Source: Thermoplasmatota archaeon
GTDB taxonomy: Archaea; Thermoplasmatota; Thermoplasmata; Thermoplasmatales; Thermoplasmataceae
NCBI GenBank assembly: GCA_023484805.1
Contig: JAMDAM010000026.1
Location: forward strand, 1-48,896
Reading direction: 5' to 3'
DNA: 48,896 nt
The notes under the pieces are model-generated. The model made no database searches, was not told the DNA's origin, and saw nothing but the letters and a program-made list of their open reading frames with translations. The first letter of the stretch is position 1. Each line of letters opens with the position of its first letter. Below are positions 36,038 through 44,764 of the stretch, piece by piece. The translations under genes were made by a program, and so were the position numbers.

Positions 36038-36346
36038 TTGAGTAGTCTAATTCTTAATTGGCAGAGTTTCGTATTGGTGATGTTAGGGCTGATGGCTGTT
36101 GCTCTTTTTGTCCTTGGCGTGCTTACCGCTTACTTTGGCAGCGGAAAGAGCAGGACTGTAGGGGCAATACTGCTTGTGCTTGGTATAATTGTGGCTGTCC
36201 TTGACATATTTGTCATAGACCACATGTATTTCAAGCTGGATTTTATAAATGAGATAGTCTACCCGGCTGTTTTCTACATAGTTGCAGCAGCAGTCGGGGC
36301 AGTGATAGGACTTCTCATATTCCTTGGTGCCATAATGAAAACCTGA
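36038..36346 (+). CDS. small three-span membrane protein
   Basis: The 102-residue hydrophobic protein has three to four spans: FVLVMLGLMAVALFVLGVLT, TVGAILLVLGIIVAVLDIFV and FYIVAAAVGAVIGLLIFLGA. No family is recognised. The start is TTG at 36038-36040, chosen because GAGGTGA lies 4 nt upstream and the only nearby ATG is in another frame that ends at once. It directly follows the RAM-domain gene and is closed by a six-T run immediately after its stop, so the two form a small operon. Confidence 0.65.
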   Translation: MSSLILNWQSFVLVMLGLMAVALFVLGVLTAYFGSGKSRTVGAILLVLGIIVAVLDIFVIDHMYFKLDFINEIVYPAVFYIVAAAVGAVIGLLIFLGAIMKT

Positions 36347-36352
36347 TTTTTT
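36347..36352 (+). terminator. poly-T terminator
   Basis: Six T follow directly after the TGA of the small membrane protein gene. The next TATA-like box (AATATATTTTAA, about 36354-36365) starts within a few bases. Confidence 0.4.
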
Positions 36353-36390
36353 ACAATATATTTTAACCACCTTTGTATTTTCCATCCAAC

Positions 36391-37332
36391 ATGGCTTTTA
36401 ATTCTCGTGAATTTGTGGAATCCGCAAAAAAACAGATATCGAATGAACTTATTGGAAGAGGTATACTGGCCTGCTCTGGCGGCCAGGACAGCACCCTGCT
36501 GGCAGTGATAGCCAATGAGGCTGCAGGGGACAGGATACTGTCGGTATTCATAGACACCGGCCTGCTCAGGGAAGGTGAAGTCGATGACGTGAAGAAGACA
36601 TTCTCCAGCTTTTCGATCAACTTCAGGGTCATAGACGCGTCTGAAGAATTTGTTTCTGCCCTGCGCGGAGTAACTGACCCTGAACAGAAGAGGAAGATAG
36701 TGGGGAACAAGTTCATTGAGATATTCGAACGCGTCGCTGCCGAGTACGGCGCAAACACATTGCTCCAGGGTACAATCGCTCCCGACTGGATCGAGAGCGG
36801 CGGGAAGATAAGGGATGTTATCAAGAGCCACCATAATGTCGGCGGGCTTCCCGAGAAGATGAAGCTGAAGCTTCTTGAACCGCTGCGCGACCTGTACAAG
36901 GATGAGATCAGGGAAGTCTCTAAATTCCTCAACATTCCCAGGATAACACAGCCATTTCCAGGCCCCGGACTCAGTGTCCGGATAATGGGAGAAGTAACCA
37001 GGGAAAGGCTGGAACTCCTCCGGAAGGCAACTAAGATAGTTGAGACGGCAATAGAAAAGTGGTATGCTGGAAGCGACGATCTCCCATGGCAGTTCTTTGC
37101 AGTACTTCTACCAATAAGGACAACGGGAATCCATGGCGACAAGCGAACTTACGGATACACCATTGCCATCAGGGCCATAGACACCCTTGATGCCATGTCA
37201 GGAACGTTTTCACGACTTCCCTACGATCTCCTTGACTCGATCTCCACAACAATAACAAATGAGGTGAAGGAGATAAACAGGGTGGTCTTTGATGTTACAA
37301 ACAAGCCCCCTGGTACAATTGAGTGGGAATGA
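36391..37332 (+). CDS. guaAb: GMP synthase, ATP pyrophosphatase subunit
   Basis: The product has 313 residues from the ATG at 36391, preferred over a TTG 18 nt upstream because the TATA-like box sits about 30 nt before it. It is the PP-loop subunit ([20 protein letters not shown]) with the C-terminal dimerisation domain ([19 protein letters not shown] in approximate form, ending [10 protein letters not shown]). It adenylates XMP and uses ammonia from a separate glutaminase subunit, not in this window, to make GMP. Split GMP synthetase is typical of many archaea. The orc1 gene follows after 40 nt. Confidence 0.94.
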   Translation: MAFNSREFVESAKKQISNELIGRGILACSGGQDSTLLAVIANEAAGDRILSVFIDTGLLREGEVDDVKKTFSSFSINFRVIDASEEFVSALRGVTDPEQKRKIVGNKFIEIFERVAAEYGANTLLQGTIAPDWIESGGKIRDVIKSHHNVGGLPEKMKLKLLEPLRDLYKDEIREVSKFLNIPRITQPFPGPGLSVRIMGEVTRERLELLRKATKIVETAIEKWYAGSDDLPWQFFAVLLPIRTTGIHGDKRTYGYTIAIRAIDTLDAMSGTFSRLPYDLLDSISTTITNEVKEINRVVFDVTNKPPGTIEWE

Positions 37333-37372
37333 TCACCATGCATCAAGAAGAGACGGAGCCACCTGATCAGTC

Positions 37373-38491
37373 ATGTTGATAGTAAAGAATGCAGCCAGCC
37401 TCGATTTTTCATTTGTCCCTGGTAACCTGCCGGCGAGAGAAGCCGAACTGGAAATGCTCAGGAATATAATCATGGAACCCCTGAAAAGTGGTGTGTCCTC
37501 GACGATCATAATTTATGGCCCCTCTGGAACTGGGAAAACGGTTACCGCAAAATATCTCCTCAGAAGCGATCCAAAGATTATTACAGTATATGAAAACGCC
37601 CTCTCCTTCGGCAGCCTGAAGTCCCTTCTCGTGGATGTTCTCCTGAAGATGGGAAAGGTTGTCCAGGACAAGGGCGTAACATACCAGCAGATTTTCAGGA
37701 TACTCAAGGGGCAGATATCACAGAACGACGGGAAGATGCTTGTAGTGATAGACGAGGCATCCGGGATCATGAAATCTGACCCTGAGGGTTTTTACAACCT
37801 CATACGGGCAGAGGAGCTGTATTCTGCAAAACTGTCTTGCATACTCATTTCAATAGATGATCCGACGACCTACCTTACGGGAAAGCAGCGAAGGGCCTTT
37901 GGAGTCTTCTCATCGATCAGGTTCAGGCCATACTCAGAGGCTGAACTTGAGATGATTGTGGATGACAGGGCTAGAACAAGCCTGCACAGTGGATCGTATA
38001 CTCAGAGCATAATATCGGAGATAGCGCAGATCGCCTCAAGGTTCGGAAGCGCCAGGGTGGCAATAGAGCTTCTCCAGAAATCGGCTTACCTGGCGCAGTC
38101 CAACGGGACAGATGCCATTACACCAGAAGATGTGAGATCCGCCAAGGCACTCATAAACCCGTATGTGACCGAGAGCAAGCTTTCCGATCTCAATACGGAT
38201 GAGCTGATCGTGCTCATGGCAATATGCCGTAATTTATTTGACAATCCAGAAACGGACATATCCAGCACGTATAGCACTGCCAGGATTATTGCTGAGACCC
38301 ATGACTATGATGTGCCTGATCTCCAGAAAATTTACAGGGTCACCAGCAAGCTTGAATCCGTTGGAATGATTGACAGCCGCATTTCCGGAAAAGGCGACAG
38401 GAAGGGAGTGAGCAAATCGATTTTTGTGAACGATATCCCGGTAAAGGTCCTTTTTGAGAAAATTGACGACATGATCAGTAAGGCAAGATGA
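37373..38491 (+). CDS. cdc6: Orc1/Cdc6 origin-binding AAA+ ATPase
   Basis: The 372-residue protein has the AAA+ Walker A GPSGTGKT at 49-56, Walker B LVVIDEASGI, the sensor region LSCILISIDDPTTYL, and a C-terminal winged helix (LESVGMIDSRISGKGDRKGV). It binds replication origins and loads MCM, or acts as a checkpoint-type paralog. Orc1 genes often sit near an origin, but here only 40 nt separate it from guaAb and I see no origin repeats. Its last 17 bp overlap the end of the convergent polB2-like gene. The sequence cannot tell whether it is the initiator Orc1 or a second paralog. Confidence 0.93.
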   Translation: MLIVKNAASLDFSFVPGNLPAREAELEMLRNIIMEPLKSGVSSTIIIYGPSGTGKTVTAKYLLRSDPKIITVYENALSFGSLKSLLVDVLLKMGKVVQDKGVTYQQIFRILKGQISQNDGKMLVVIDEASGIMKSDPEGFYNLIRAEELYSAKLSCILISIDDPTTYLTGKQRRAFGVFSSIRFRPYSEAELEMIVDDRARTSLHSGSYTQSIISEIAQIASRFGSARVAIELLQKSAYLAQSNGTDAITPEDVRSAKALINPYVTESKLSDLNTDELIVLMAICRNLFDNPETDISSTYSTARIIAETHDYDVPDLQKIYRVTSKLESVGMIDSRISGKGDRKGVSKSIFVNDIPVKVLFEKIDDMISKAR

Positions 38492-40469
38492 CCTGCGGAT
38501 CCTTCGCGCCTGCCACCAAGAAATCAAAACTCTCAAAGGATCGCCTCAGGTATTTCAGGTAGAAATTCCTGTCTATTCCTGTAGATTTTTCAGGCAACTG
38601 CAGAATGCCATGCTTCCTGTCACTAACTATGACCTGTACAGATTCGCCCGGCATTATGTCATCACCGGATGAGGAGAAGAATTTCATCGCGGCACGCTGT
38701 AGGTTGTTCACCCTGTATTCTTCCATGTGCCTGCTCACCCTTGTCTCAATGGCAAAATCATACAGGCTGAATGTTGCCAGCTCCCGTACGTATCTTCGTT
38801 CCAGTGCCTTGAGTTCGCCAGCCATGGACAGTATATCTGCCCTGTTTTTGCAGTTCCTGAATATATCAAGGGCCTCCATCTGGAATTTCCTGGCGAATGC
38901 CGGGAAATCGCTCCTTCGGATCTCAAGCCCGCGTACCTTGAAAGTGCCGTTCTTCCTTCTCCCCAGATAGCGCCCTGGCGATCCTATCCCGTTTTTACCC
39001 TTAAAGAACGCTATCCAGCTGTACTCTCCGTCTATTACTATGTCTATGCGCGTCTTTTCCCTTATCTCCTTCAGGAGCCCCTCGATGTCACCGTTCCCGC
39101 TAAGCCACAGCGAGTCGACTATGCCATGTATGACATGAAAACCATGTTTCTCAGCAAGTTTCATTGCTGTGGAGAATGCCCATCTGCCCATTGCTGTTAT
39201 TGCTTCATGAACCTCTATCCTTCCGAATTTGGCATTCTTGTACCCTGTGTATCCGAACGACGTCAGAAGCATCCACTTCAATGCCGCATCCCTTTTCTGT
39301 ATGTCCGGATTTCCTTCCTTCAGCGACTTGTACATCAGGCGCCTCTCCAATAGCTCTCGGAGCGCAGTTGAAAGGAATCCTGCCTTCTCCATGTCGACGC
39401 GGTAGTCCGAACCTGGAAGCCTGATCCCTCTGTTGGAATCTATTGTTTCCGGGGAAAGGTTATACCTGACTATTATGCTCGGGTACATTGAAGAGAAATC
39501 AATTTCGATGACATCCTCATATATGCCTGGTTCCGGCTGCAGCACAATTCCGCCCTTATCACGGTCAAACAGATCTGTTGCCGGTTTCTCCTTTTCGTGG
39601 TCATCCTTGTGTAGGGGGACAAGTATGCCGCTCCTTATGGCGTGTGAAACTTCCAGCGAGGATACTGCAGTTCCAGGCGTTACCCGTGAAGCCTGCACTA
39701 TTGGCAACGACGACATTCTTGACACCTCATAAAGCCCTGGAAGGCCGCTTTCGGAATATATGAACGAATCGGTGCTTATGCATAACTTTCCCGGCATGCT
39801 TATCTCCGGCGATTTGTGCAGTACTCTTCCGTATGATTCATATGAAGAGCCGTTTCCCACTGTATAAGACGGCAGCCTGTATCCCATGTCCGAAATTCTG
39901 TTCAGTATTTTCTGGAAAACCTGCCTTGCATTGCTGTAAAGAATGATCAAATTGTTGTTTATGGCGTCAGCTGCGTCTCTGAATGATGACCTGGTTGGCG
40001 CCATCTCATTTCCATCTATATTTATGGACGTTATTCCGGAGAAATCAGATCTCCCTCCAATGACCACCGACGGTATTTCCGGATCCGGATCATGCATGGA
40101 TCCTACCCCAAAAAATGATAGTCCCTTCTCGGCCATGAAACGAAGGTGCTGGCTTATTCCGGCGTTATATACGGAAAGTTTTCTTGACAGCCCTATTACT
40201 CCAATTGCCTCAACCACACTGTCTATCTGGGACTGCTTCAGGATTATTTCTATCCCGTGCAACTGCCCGTAAACATTCCTGTGTGTTGTGTAACTGTAGG
40301 ATATGCCCCTGACAACATCGAGTTCACGGGCCAGCATGTCAAGGTCATATTCAGATCCGGAGGCAAATATCCATGGAAAAAAGCTGTATTTCCGCCTTGT
40401 TACCCTTCCATCCTCGTATTCCCACAGCGTTATGATGTCCGTGCCCGTTGCGTTTATAATCTGTCTCAA
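38475..40469 (-). CDS. divergent family-B DNA polymerase (PolB2-like)
   Basis: The 664-residue paralog is clearly family B but altered. Motif A is intact (EIDFSSMYPSIIVRYN, D324). Motif B is KWMLLTSFGYTGY instead of a KxxxNSxYG form. Motif C is HGIVDSLW, keeping the second aspartate (D452) but with I450 and V451 in place of D and T. GRYLGRR and KVRGLEIRRSDFP fit the thumb and KKRY region. The exonuclease region lacks a recognisable DxE motif, and Exo III reads IYSESGLPG without aspartate, so proofreading is probably lost. PolB2/Dpo2-type proteins act in damage tolerance in other archaea. The TTG start overlaps the preceding stop (TTGA). Confidence 0.88.
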   Translation of the reverse strand: MRQIINATGTDIITLWEYEDGRVTRRKYSFFPWIFASGSEYDLDMLARELDVVRGISYSYTTHRNVYGQLHGIEIILKQSQIDSVVEAIGVIGLSRKLSVYNAGISQHLRFMAEKGLSFFGVGSMHDPDPEIPSVVIGGRSDFSGITSINIDGNEMAPTRSSFRDAADAINNNLIILYSNARQVFQKILNRISDMGYRLPSYTVGNGSSYESYGRVLHKSPEISMPGKLCISTDSFIYSESGLPGLYEVSRMSSLPIVQASRVTPGTAVSSLEVSHAIRSGILVPLHKDDHEKEKPATDLFDRDKGGIVLQPEPGIYEDVIEIDFSSMYPSIIVRYNLSPETIDSNRGIRLPGSDYRVDMEKAGFLSTALRELLERRLMYKSLKEGNPDIQKRDAALKWMLLTSFGYTGYKNAKFGRIEVHEAITAMGRWAFSTAMKLAEKHGFHVIHGIVDSLWLSGNGDIEGLLKEIREKTRIDIVIDGEYSWIAFFKGKNGIGSPGRYLGRRKNGTFKVRGLEIRRSDFPAFARKFQMEALDIFRNCKNRADILSMAGELKALERRYVRELATFSLYDFAIETRVSRHMEEYRVNNLQRAAMKFFSSSGDDIMPGESVQVIVSDRKHGILQLPEKSTGIDRNFYLKYLRRSFESFDFLVAGAKDPQVILPY

Positions 40470-40717
40470 ACCCCTTCATTCCCGTGCCGCTTTTCCATCG
40501 TGTCGATCTTCTTGGCGAGTTCAAGCAATATAGATATGAGAAATCCGGAAAAACTGTCAAGCGTTGATGTTGACACTTCCGGAGAATGAATCTGCCCCAT
40601 GGCAATTATCCTTTCAAAAACCTCAACGTCCTCCCTCCTCATTACGGATTCCATCCTGCGGATCTGGTCCACAAGGCGTTTTGTGTCCTGCCTGGTTGTC
40701 AGTGTTGTTCTTCCCAC
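40466..40717 (-). CDS. small helical protein of the PolB2 unit
   Basis: The 83-residue protein has no recognised family and appears almost entirely helical (DTKRLVDQIRRMESVMRRED, VFERIIAMGQIHSPE, FSGFLISILLELAKKIDTME). It overlaps the RadA-like gene by 19 nt upstream and the polymerase gene by 4 nt downstream, so all three are translationally coupled. The start taken is GTG; an in-frame ATG at 40654 would give 62 residues. Its place between the two suggests an adaptor or subunit. A small protein in this position is reported for PolB2 operons elsewhere, as far as I recall. Confidence 0.65.
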   Translation of the reverse strand: MGRTTLTTRQDTKRLVDQIRRMESVMRREDVEVFERIIAMGQIHSPEVSTSTLDSFSGFLISILLELAKKIDTMEKRHGNEGV

Positions 40718-41175
40718 GAATACAGGCCTCCCTCAACTTTACTCTCAATGTTCCGCACAGGCGATGAAAACCGCCTGCCCAGGTACTCCATGAAAGGCCC
40801 TGGCTCACCTACAACATAAAAGTATATCATGCAGCCATGGTAATATGATTTTATCTTCAGGATGTCGTATATGCTCTGCAGGATATCTGATTCCCATGAC
40901 GAAATGACCTCAGACCTGATTCCTATGAAATGGGGGGCGTCATCTGTTTCCATGAGCGTTTTCTGCAGCTGGTATGACGTAAGGATTCTCTCCACCAAAA
41001 CGGCTCTCGCAACATTCTCCGGAAACTGCCTAAGGAAATCCACCATGATACCGTCTGATACCATGAGGTGCACTTTCTCATTGGATCCGGACCTGTCCAT
41101 GAAATTGCTGAATTCAGCAAGCCCAATATTGTTGGCAATTACCATCCTTAGGTGTCCCGGCATGATCCGAATCAT
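40699..41175 (-). CDS. RadA/KaiC-like protein with degenerate P-loop
   Basis: I take the ATG at 41175 (158 residues) because a TATA-like box lies about 34 nt upstream. The frame is open to an ATG at 41274 (191 residues), but the extra residues are encoded across that T-rich box. By eye the rest follows RadA order. MPGHLRMVIANNIGLAEFSN occupies the P-loop position but has no GxxGxGKT. VERILTSYQLQKTLME matches the [16 protein letters not shown] helix of the RadA here, followed by a strand at the Walker B position (APHFIGIRSEVISSW) and YDILKIKSYYHGCMIYFYVV like RadA's [20 protein letters not shown]. It is therefore probably an ATPase-dead RadA paralog working with the polymerase. Confidence 0.6.
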   Translation of the reverse strand: MIRIMPGHLRMVIANNIGLAEFSNFMDRSGSNEKVHLMVSDGIMVDFLRQFPENVARAVLVERILTSYQLQKTLMETDDAPHFIGIRSEVISSWESDILQSIYDILKIKSYYHGCMIYFYVVGEPGPFMEYLGRRFSSPVRNIESKVEGGLYSWEEQH

Positions 41176-41204
41176 CAGGTCATAAGTAAAAGCCGTTTTG
41201 AGTA

Positions 41205-41215
41205 AATTAAAAAAT
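41205..41215 (-). promoter_or_regulatory. TATA-like promoter of the RadA-like/PolB2 unit
   Basis: CATTTTTTAATTTACT on the minus strand is centred near 41209. It would start a transcript near 41183, just before the ATG at 41175. It would give the three-gene unit its own promoter rather than read-through from the GH15 gene. Confidence 0.4.
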
Positions 41216-41297
41216 GAGCAAATGAGATGTCTCTCGAATGCAGATCGTATTTCCTGAAAACTGTCGCCAGGCATTCCGGTAGAAAAGTGCAGGGCGG

Positions 41298-43145
41298 CTA
41301 CTGATAGTTGAGGCTCGTTTTTCCGTTATTCTTTAGCTTGTCGTTGAGTTTCACGGCTGCACGGATTATGCCAAGATGGGTGATGGCCTGTGGGAAGTTC
41401 CCGATAAGTTCCTTGGTATCAAAATCCACTTCCTCGGAAAAAAGGCCAAGATGGTTTCCCATTGCCATTATGGTCTCGAATACCTCCTTTGCCTGGCGTG
41501 TCCTGTTCATCAGTATGAGGGCCTCAACGTACCAGAAGGAGAGCAGGAGAAAGGCGTTGTCTCTTCCTCTCAGGCCGTCATCTTCAAGGTATCTGCGGAA
41601 AAGGAAGCTGTTTCCCATGAGGGTCTTTTCTATCATGTCGATTGTTCCCGTTAACTTCCTGTCATTCGGAGGAAGGAAGCCAAGAAGAGGCATCCTGATA
41701 AGCGCAGCATCGGTGTCATTTGATCCGTAATACTGCATGAAGCTGTTCTTTTCCTTGTTGAAGCCGAGCGCTATCACCTCCTTCTTGATGTTGTTCTCTA
41801 TCTTCTCCCACTGGGAGTAGGGAGCCGATAACTCAAGCATTTTCCCCAGTTCCCTTGCCCTGTGGAAAGCCGTCCACGACATCAATTTGGAGTACACATA
41901 GTGCTTCGGCTCTGTTCTGAATTCCCATATGCTGGAGTCCGGCATTTTCCATGTCTCCGTAAGGGTGTCCAGGATGTCTATGACGAAATCCCAGAGATAG
42001 GAGTTGATGAGTCCGCCTATCTTGCCCAGATAATATATGGCGTTTATGATCGACCCGTACTGGTCAACCTGGAGCTGCGAGGAGGCCTTATTCCCTATCC
42101 TGACTGGTCTGGATGACATGAATCCGTCATAGTCTATCTCAACCTCGTCAATGTTTTCGTCATTGTTTATGGAATAAATTGTCCTGACACGCCCCTCCCT
42201 CTGTATCATGTTCATTATATCATAGAGAAATTTTGTAGCTTCCCTCTTGTACCCGATCATGGACAGCGATTCCACGACGTATGCCGTGTCCCGTATCCAC
42301 GCATACCTGTAGTCCCAGTTTCTCTCGCCGCCGATGCATTCCGGCAGGCTTGCGGTTGGTGCTGCCACCATCAAGCCGGTGGGTTCAAAGAAGAGGCTCT
42401 TCAGGGTCAATGCCGACCTGTTCACGCTTCCCCTGAATATCCCGTGGTAGTTGCTCTGGTTGCTCCAGGTCTTCCAGTAATTCTCCGTGTCTTCCAGCCT
42501 GTCATAGGACTTGTAGTCGCTGACGCGGTCGAGATGCTTGATCCCGTAGAGAACTATCATCCATTTTGAGGTCCCCCTTTCCATCCTGAATGTACTGGAA
42601 ACATATGGTCCGGTGCCCTGAAGGAGTGTATCTGTGGCGAGTCCTATGCTGTAGCCGTTTCCCCTGAAAATTACACCGTTCCTGTTCCTGAAGATTTTGG
42701 GAGTGATTGATCCGTAGCTGAAGTTCGGCTTGAAACCGACCTCAACGTCTATATCCGCATACGGGGCTTCAATGGACCTGTGAATCTCCGGGAAATTGAT
42801 TGTCGTATACTCGGATGCCGGAATAAAATCGGTAACCCTGAGGAGTGTCTGCCTGTTCCTCAGAAATTCAGTTATCAGAATGTTGGTGTATTCTTCGTAA
42901 CTCTGTCTCACGACAAGACCGGTCGTATCTGAAGGCTTAATGGAAAAGAATCCGCCCTTTCCCTTGTCCAGTATGGAATCGAAAACGGGAGGTGAATTGA
43001 AGTTTGGAAGGCAGGCCCAGTCAATGGTGCCGTTCATGCTTACCAGCGCGGCCGTCCTGTTGCTTGCAATCATTCCGTGATTTCTTATCCTTGAATATCC
43101 GTCTATTTCCACGTCAGCAATGTTTACAGTTTCGCCTAATGCCAT
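41298..43145 (-). CDS. glycoside hydrolase family 15 (glucoamylase/trehalase-like)
   Basis: The product has 615 residues from the ATG at 43145, which has AAGGT just upstream and a TATA-like ATTATTATC at about 43178-43186. The frame is open to 43277, but those 44 residues do not look like protein of this family. The N-terminal beta-sandwich (SRIRNHGMIASNRTAALVSM, then NGTIDWACLPNF) is followed by an (alpha/alpha)6 barrel. Motifs there are ERNWDYRYAWIRDTAYVVES, WEFRTEPKHYVYSKLMSWTA with the catalytic acid glutamate, and FSEEVDFDTKELIGNFPQAI with the base. Archaeal members from Thermoplasma include trehalases and glucoamylases. No signal peptide is seen, so it is probably intracellular. Confidence 0.9.
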   Translation of the reverse strand: MALGETVNIADVEIDGYSRIRNHGMIASNRTAALVSMNGTIDWACLPNFNSPPVFDSILDKGKGGFFSIKPSDTTGLVVRQSYEEYTNILITEFLRNRQTLLRVTDFIPASEYTTINFPEIHRSIEAPYADIDVEVGFKPNFSYGSITPKIFRNRNGVIFRGNGYSIGLATDTLLQGTGPYVSSTFRMERGTSKWMIVLYGIKHLDRVSDYKSYDRLEDTENYWKTWSNQSNYHGIFRGSVNRSALTLKSLFFEPTGLMVAAPTASLPECIGGERNWDYRYAWIRDTAYVVESLSMIGYKREATKFLYDIMNMIQREGRVRTIYSINNDENIDEVEIDYDGFMSSRPVRIGNKASSQLQVDQYGSIINAIYYLGKIGGLINSYLWDFVIDILDTLTETWKMPDSSIWEFRTEPKHYVYSKLMSWTAFHRARELGKMLELSAPYSQWEKIENNIKKEVIALGFNKEKNSFMQYYGSNDTDAALIRMPLLGFLPPNDRKLTGTIDMIEKTLMGNSFLFRRYLEDDGLRGRDNAFLLLSFWYVEALILMNRTRQAKEVFETIMAMGNHLGLFSEEVDFDTKELIGNFPQAITHLGIIRAAVKLNDKLKNNGKTSLNYQ

Positions 43146-43349
43146 GAATACCTTATGGTGGGGGTCATCCATTATCTGATAATAATCCTTGCTGTGTATC
43201 TGGGTCGGTAAGCAGGTTGCCCATATTGCAGTAGCCTGATCCGTCGTGCATTCAGGCATTTTCCGGACTGTTTTCACTGCGCTGCAGTTTACCGCCAGGC
43301 AGGCGTTCCCTGATAATCAGGGCTGGAACATGGGCAGGGATTGTAGATG

Positions 43350-44639
43350 TTACTCTGCAATCCTTATGTAACTGTATGGCTTCATCTTTCCAAAGCAGTA
43401 TTTTATTTCTCCGTGCGCTGCCTTCAGTTCGCCGACAGCATTAATGATGCCCTGCGGTGGTTTCTTCCTGATGACAACGTCGGCTATCAGCGCTGCTATC
43501 TCCTTCATTTCTGATTTCCCGAAACCTATCCTCGTGACTTCCTGCGTTCCGATCCTTATTCCGCTTGGGTCCTGCGATTTCTTGTTGTCGTCCCATGGGA
43601 GAAGGTTCTTGTTTGCTATGATATGCGCATTTTCCATTGCCTCTGCAGCGAACTTCCCTCCACCATAGTTCCTCACATCCATGACCAGGGTGTGGGATTC
43701 TGTGAATCCATTGTTTTCACCAAGAACCTTGAAGCCGGCCGAGCTCAGCTCCTCTGCGAGGGCCTTTGCATTTGATATTATCTGGTCGGCATAGGCTTTC
43801 CCGAATTCGAGTTCCTCGGCAAGGGTGACCCCCAGGGCTGCCATGCTGTTGAGATGGTGGTTGCTTATGGTGCCCGGGAAGATTGCCCTCTGCAAGCCCT
43901 TCCATGTTTCCTCATCCGTCTTCCCGAGCATGATTCCATGCTGTGGTCCCGGCAGTGTTTTGTGCGTGCTTCCCGTAATTATGTCCGCTCCTTCCCTCAA
44001 GGGATCCTGGAATCTACCTCCAGCTATGAGGCCAAGCACATGCGCGCCGTCATACCATACCTTGCATCCGACCTCCCTGAAAGCGTCATTCAACTGCTTT
44101 ATGGGTGTGGGAAAAAGAAATACGGATTGGCCAAACAGGCATACCTTTGGTTTTTCGGCCTGGATGAACTTGATTGTCTTGTCTACATCTATGTTCATGT
44201 TATCCACATCGAACGGGTAGTTGACTACGTTCACGCCACGCAGGCCCATGGCTCCGAACTTTGCAGCACTTATATGTCCGCCCCCGGAAAGAGGCGGGGC
44301 AGCAACCTTGTCTCCCGGCTTTGCCAGTGCATAAATAGCTGCGGTGTTGGCGCCCGTCCCGGACACCGGCCTTGGATCGGCCTGATCCGCTCTGAACAGG
44401 CGCTTCGCAAGATCTATGGTGAGGTCTTCGACCTGATCCACAAAGAAGTTCCCCTGGTAATAACGATGGTGCGGCAATCCTTCCGCATACCTGAACCCGA
44501 AATCCGTCAGCAGCATTTCCATGGCCAGTGGACTCATGATGTTTTCAGACGCTATCAGGGGTATGCTCTCCTCAAAGAATTTATTATGATCCATCGCCAG
44601 TTGCCTTATCTTTAAAGCATCATCTATGTTTTTTTCCAT
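43350..44639 (-). CDS. glyA: serine hydroxymethyltransferase
   Basis: The 429-residue PLP enzyme has IPLIASENIMSPLAMEMLLT, RYYQGNFFVDQVEDL, and the PLP lysine K227 in ITGSTHKTLPGPQHG. It interconverts serine plus a reduced pterin with glycine plus the methylene-pterin. With fhs and the folP-like gene it supports THF as carrier. It is divergent from the hemerythrin-like gene (125 bp to that gene's ATG) and 205 bp upstream of the preferred GH15 start. Confidence 0.95.
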   Translation of the reverse strand: MEKNIDDALKIRQLAMDHNKFFEESIPLIASENIMSPLAMEMLLTDFGFRYAEGLPHHRYYQGNFFVDQVEDLTIDLAKRLFRADQADPRPVSGTGANTAAIYALAKPGDKVAAPPLSGGGHISAAKFGAMGLRGVNVVNYPFDVDNMNIDVDKTIKFIQAEKPKVCLFGQSVFLFPTPIKQLNDAFREVGCKVWYDGAHVLGLIAGGRFQDPLREGADIITGSTHKTLPGPQHGIMLGKTDEETWKGLQRAIFPGTISNHHLNSMAALGVTLAEELEFGKAYADQIISNAKALAEELSSAGFKVLGENNGFTESHTLVMDVRNYGGGKFAAEAMENAHIIANKNLLPWDDNKKSQDPSGIRIGTQEVTRIGFGKSEMKEIAALIADVVIRKKPPQGIINAVGELKAAHGEIKYCFGKMKPYSYIRIAE

Positions 44640-44764
44640 TTTATTATATCTCCTGTCAATATATTTAGCTTATCACACACATATGAACACCAGTTCTACC
44701 ATAACAAGTTAGGCTCCCTTCTTACATATAAGTAAAACATTAACACATATAGGTGCTGGTAGCA

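Noticed and set aside
36363-37142. 259-codon frame opposite guaAb
   Set aside because: It is antisense to an unmistakable GMP synthase subunit, has low-complexity Ser/Leu content and no recognisable domain.
37333-37372. Replication origin next to orc1/cdc6
   Set aside because: Only 40 bp of spacer are available, with no A/T-rich unwinding region and no repeated origin boxes that I can see.
41176-41274. N-terminal 33-residue extension of the RadA-like protein
   Set aside because: It is encoded across a T-rich TATA-like box and adds Phe-rich sequence unlike the rest. A start at 41175 fits better, though it is not proven.
43854-44615. 253-codon open frame opposite glyA
   Set aside because: The glyA frame has full family motifs; this opposite frame has none and no promoter or ribosome-binding signal.
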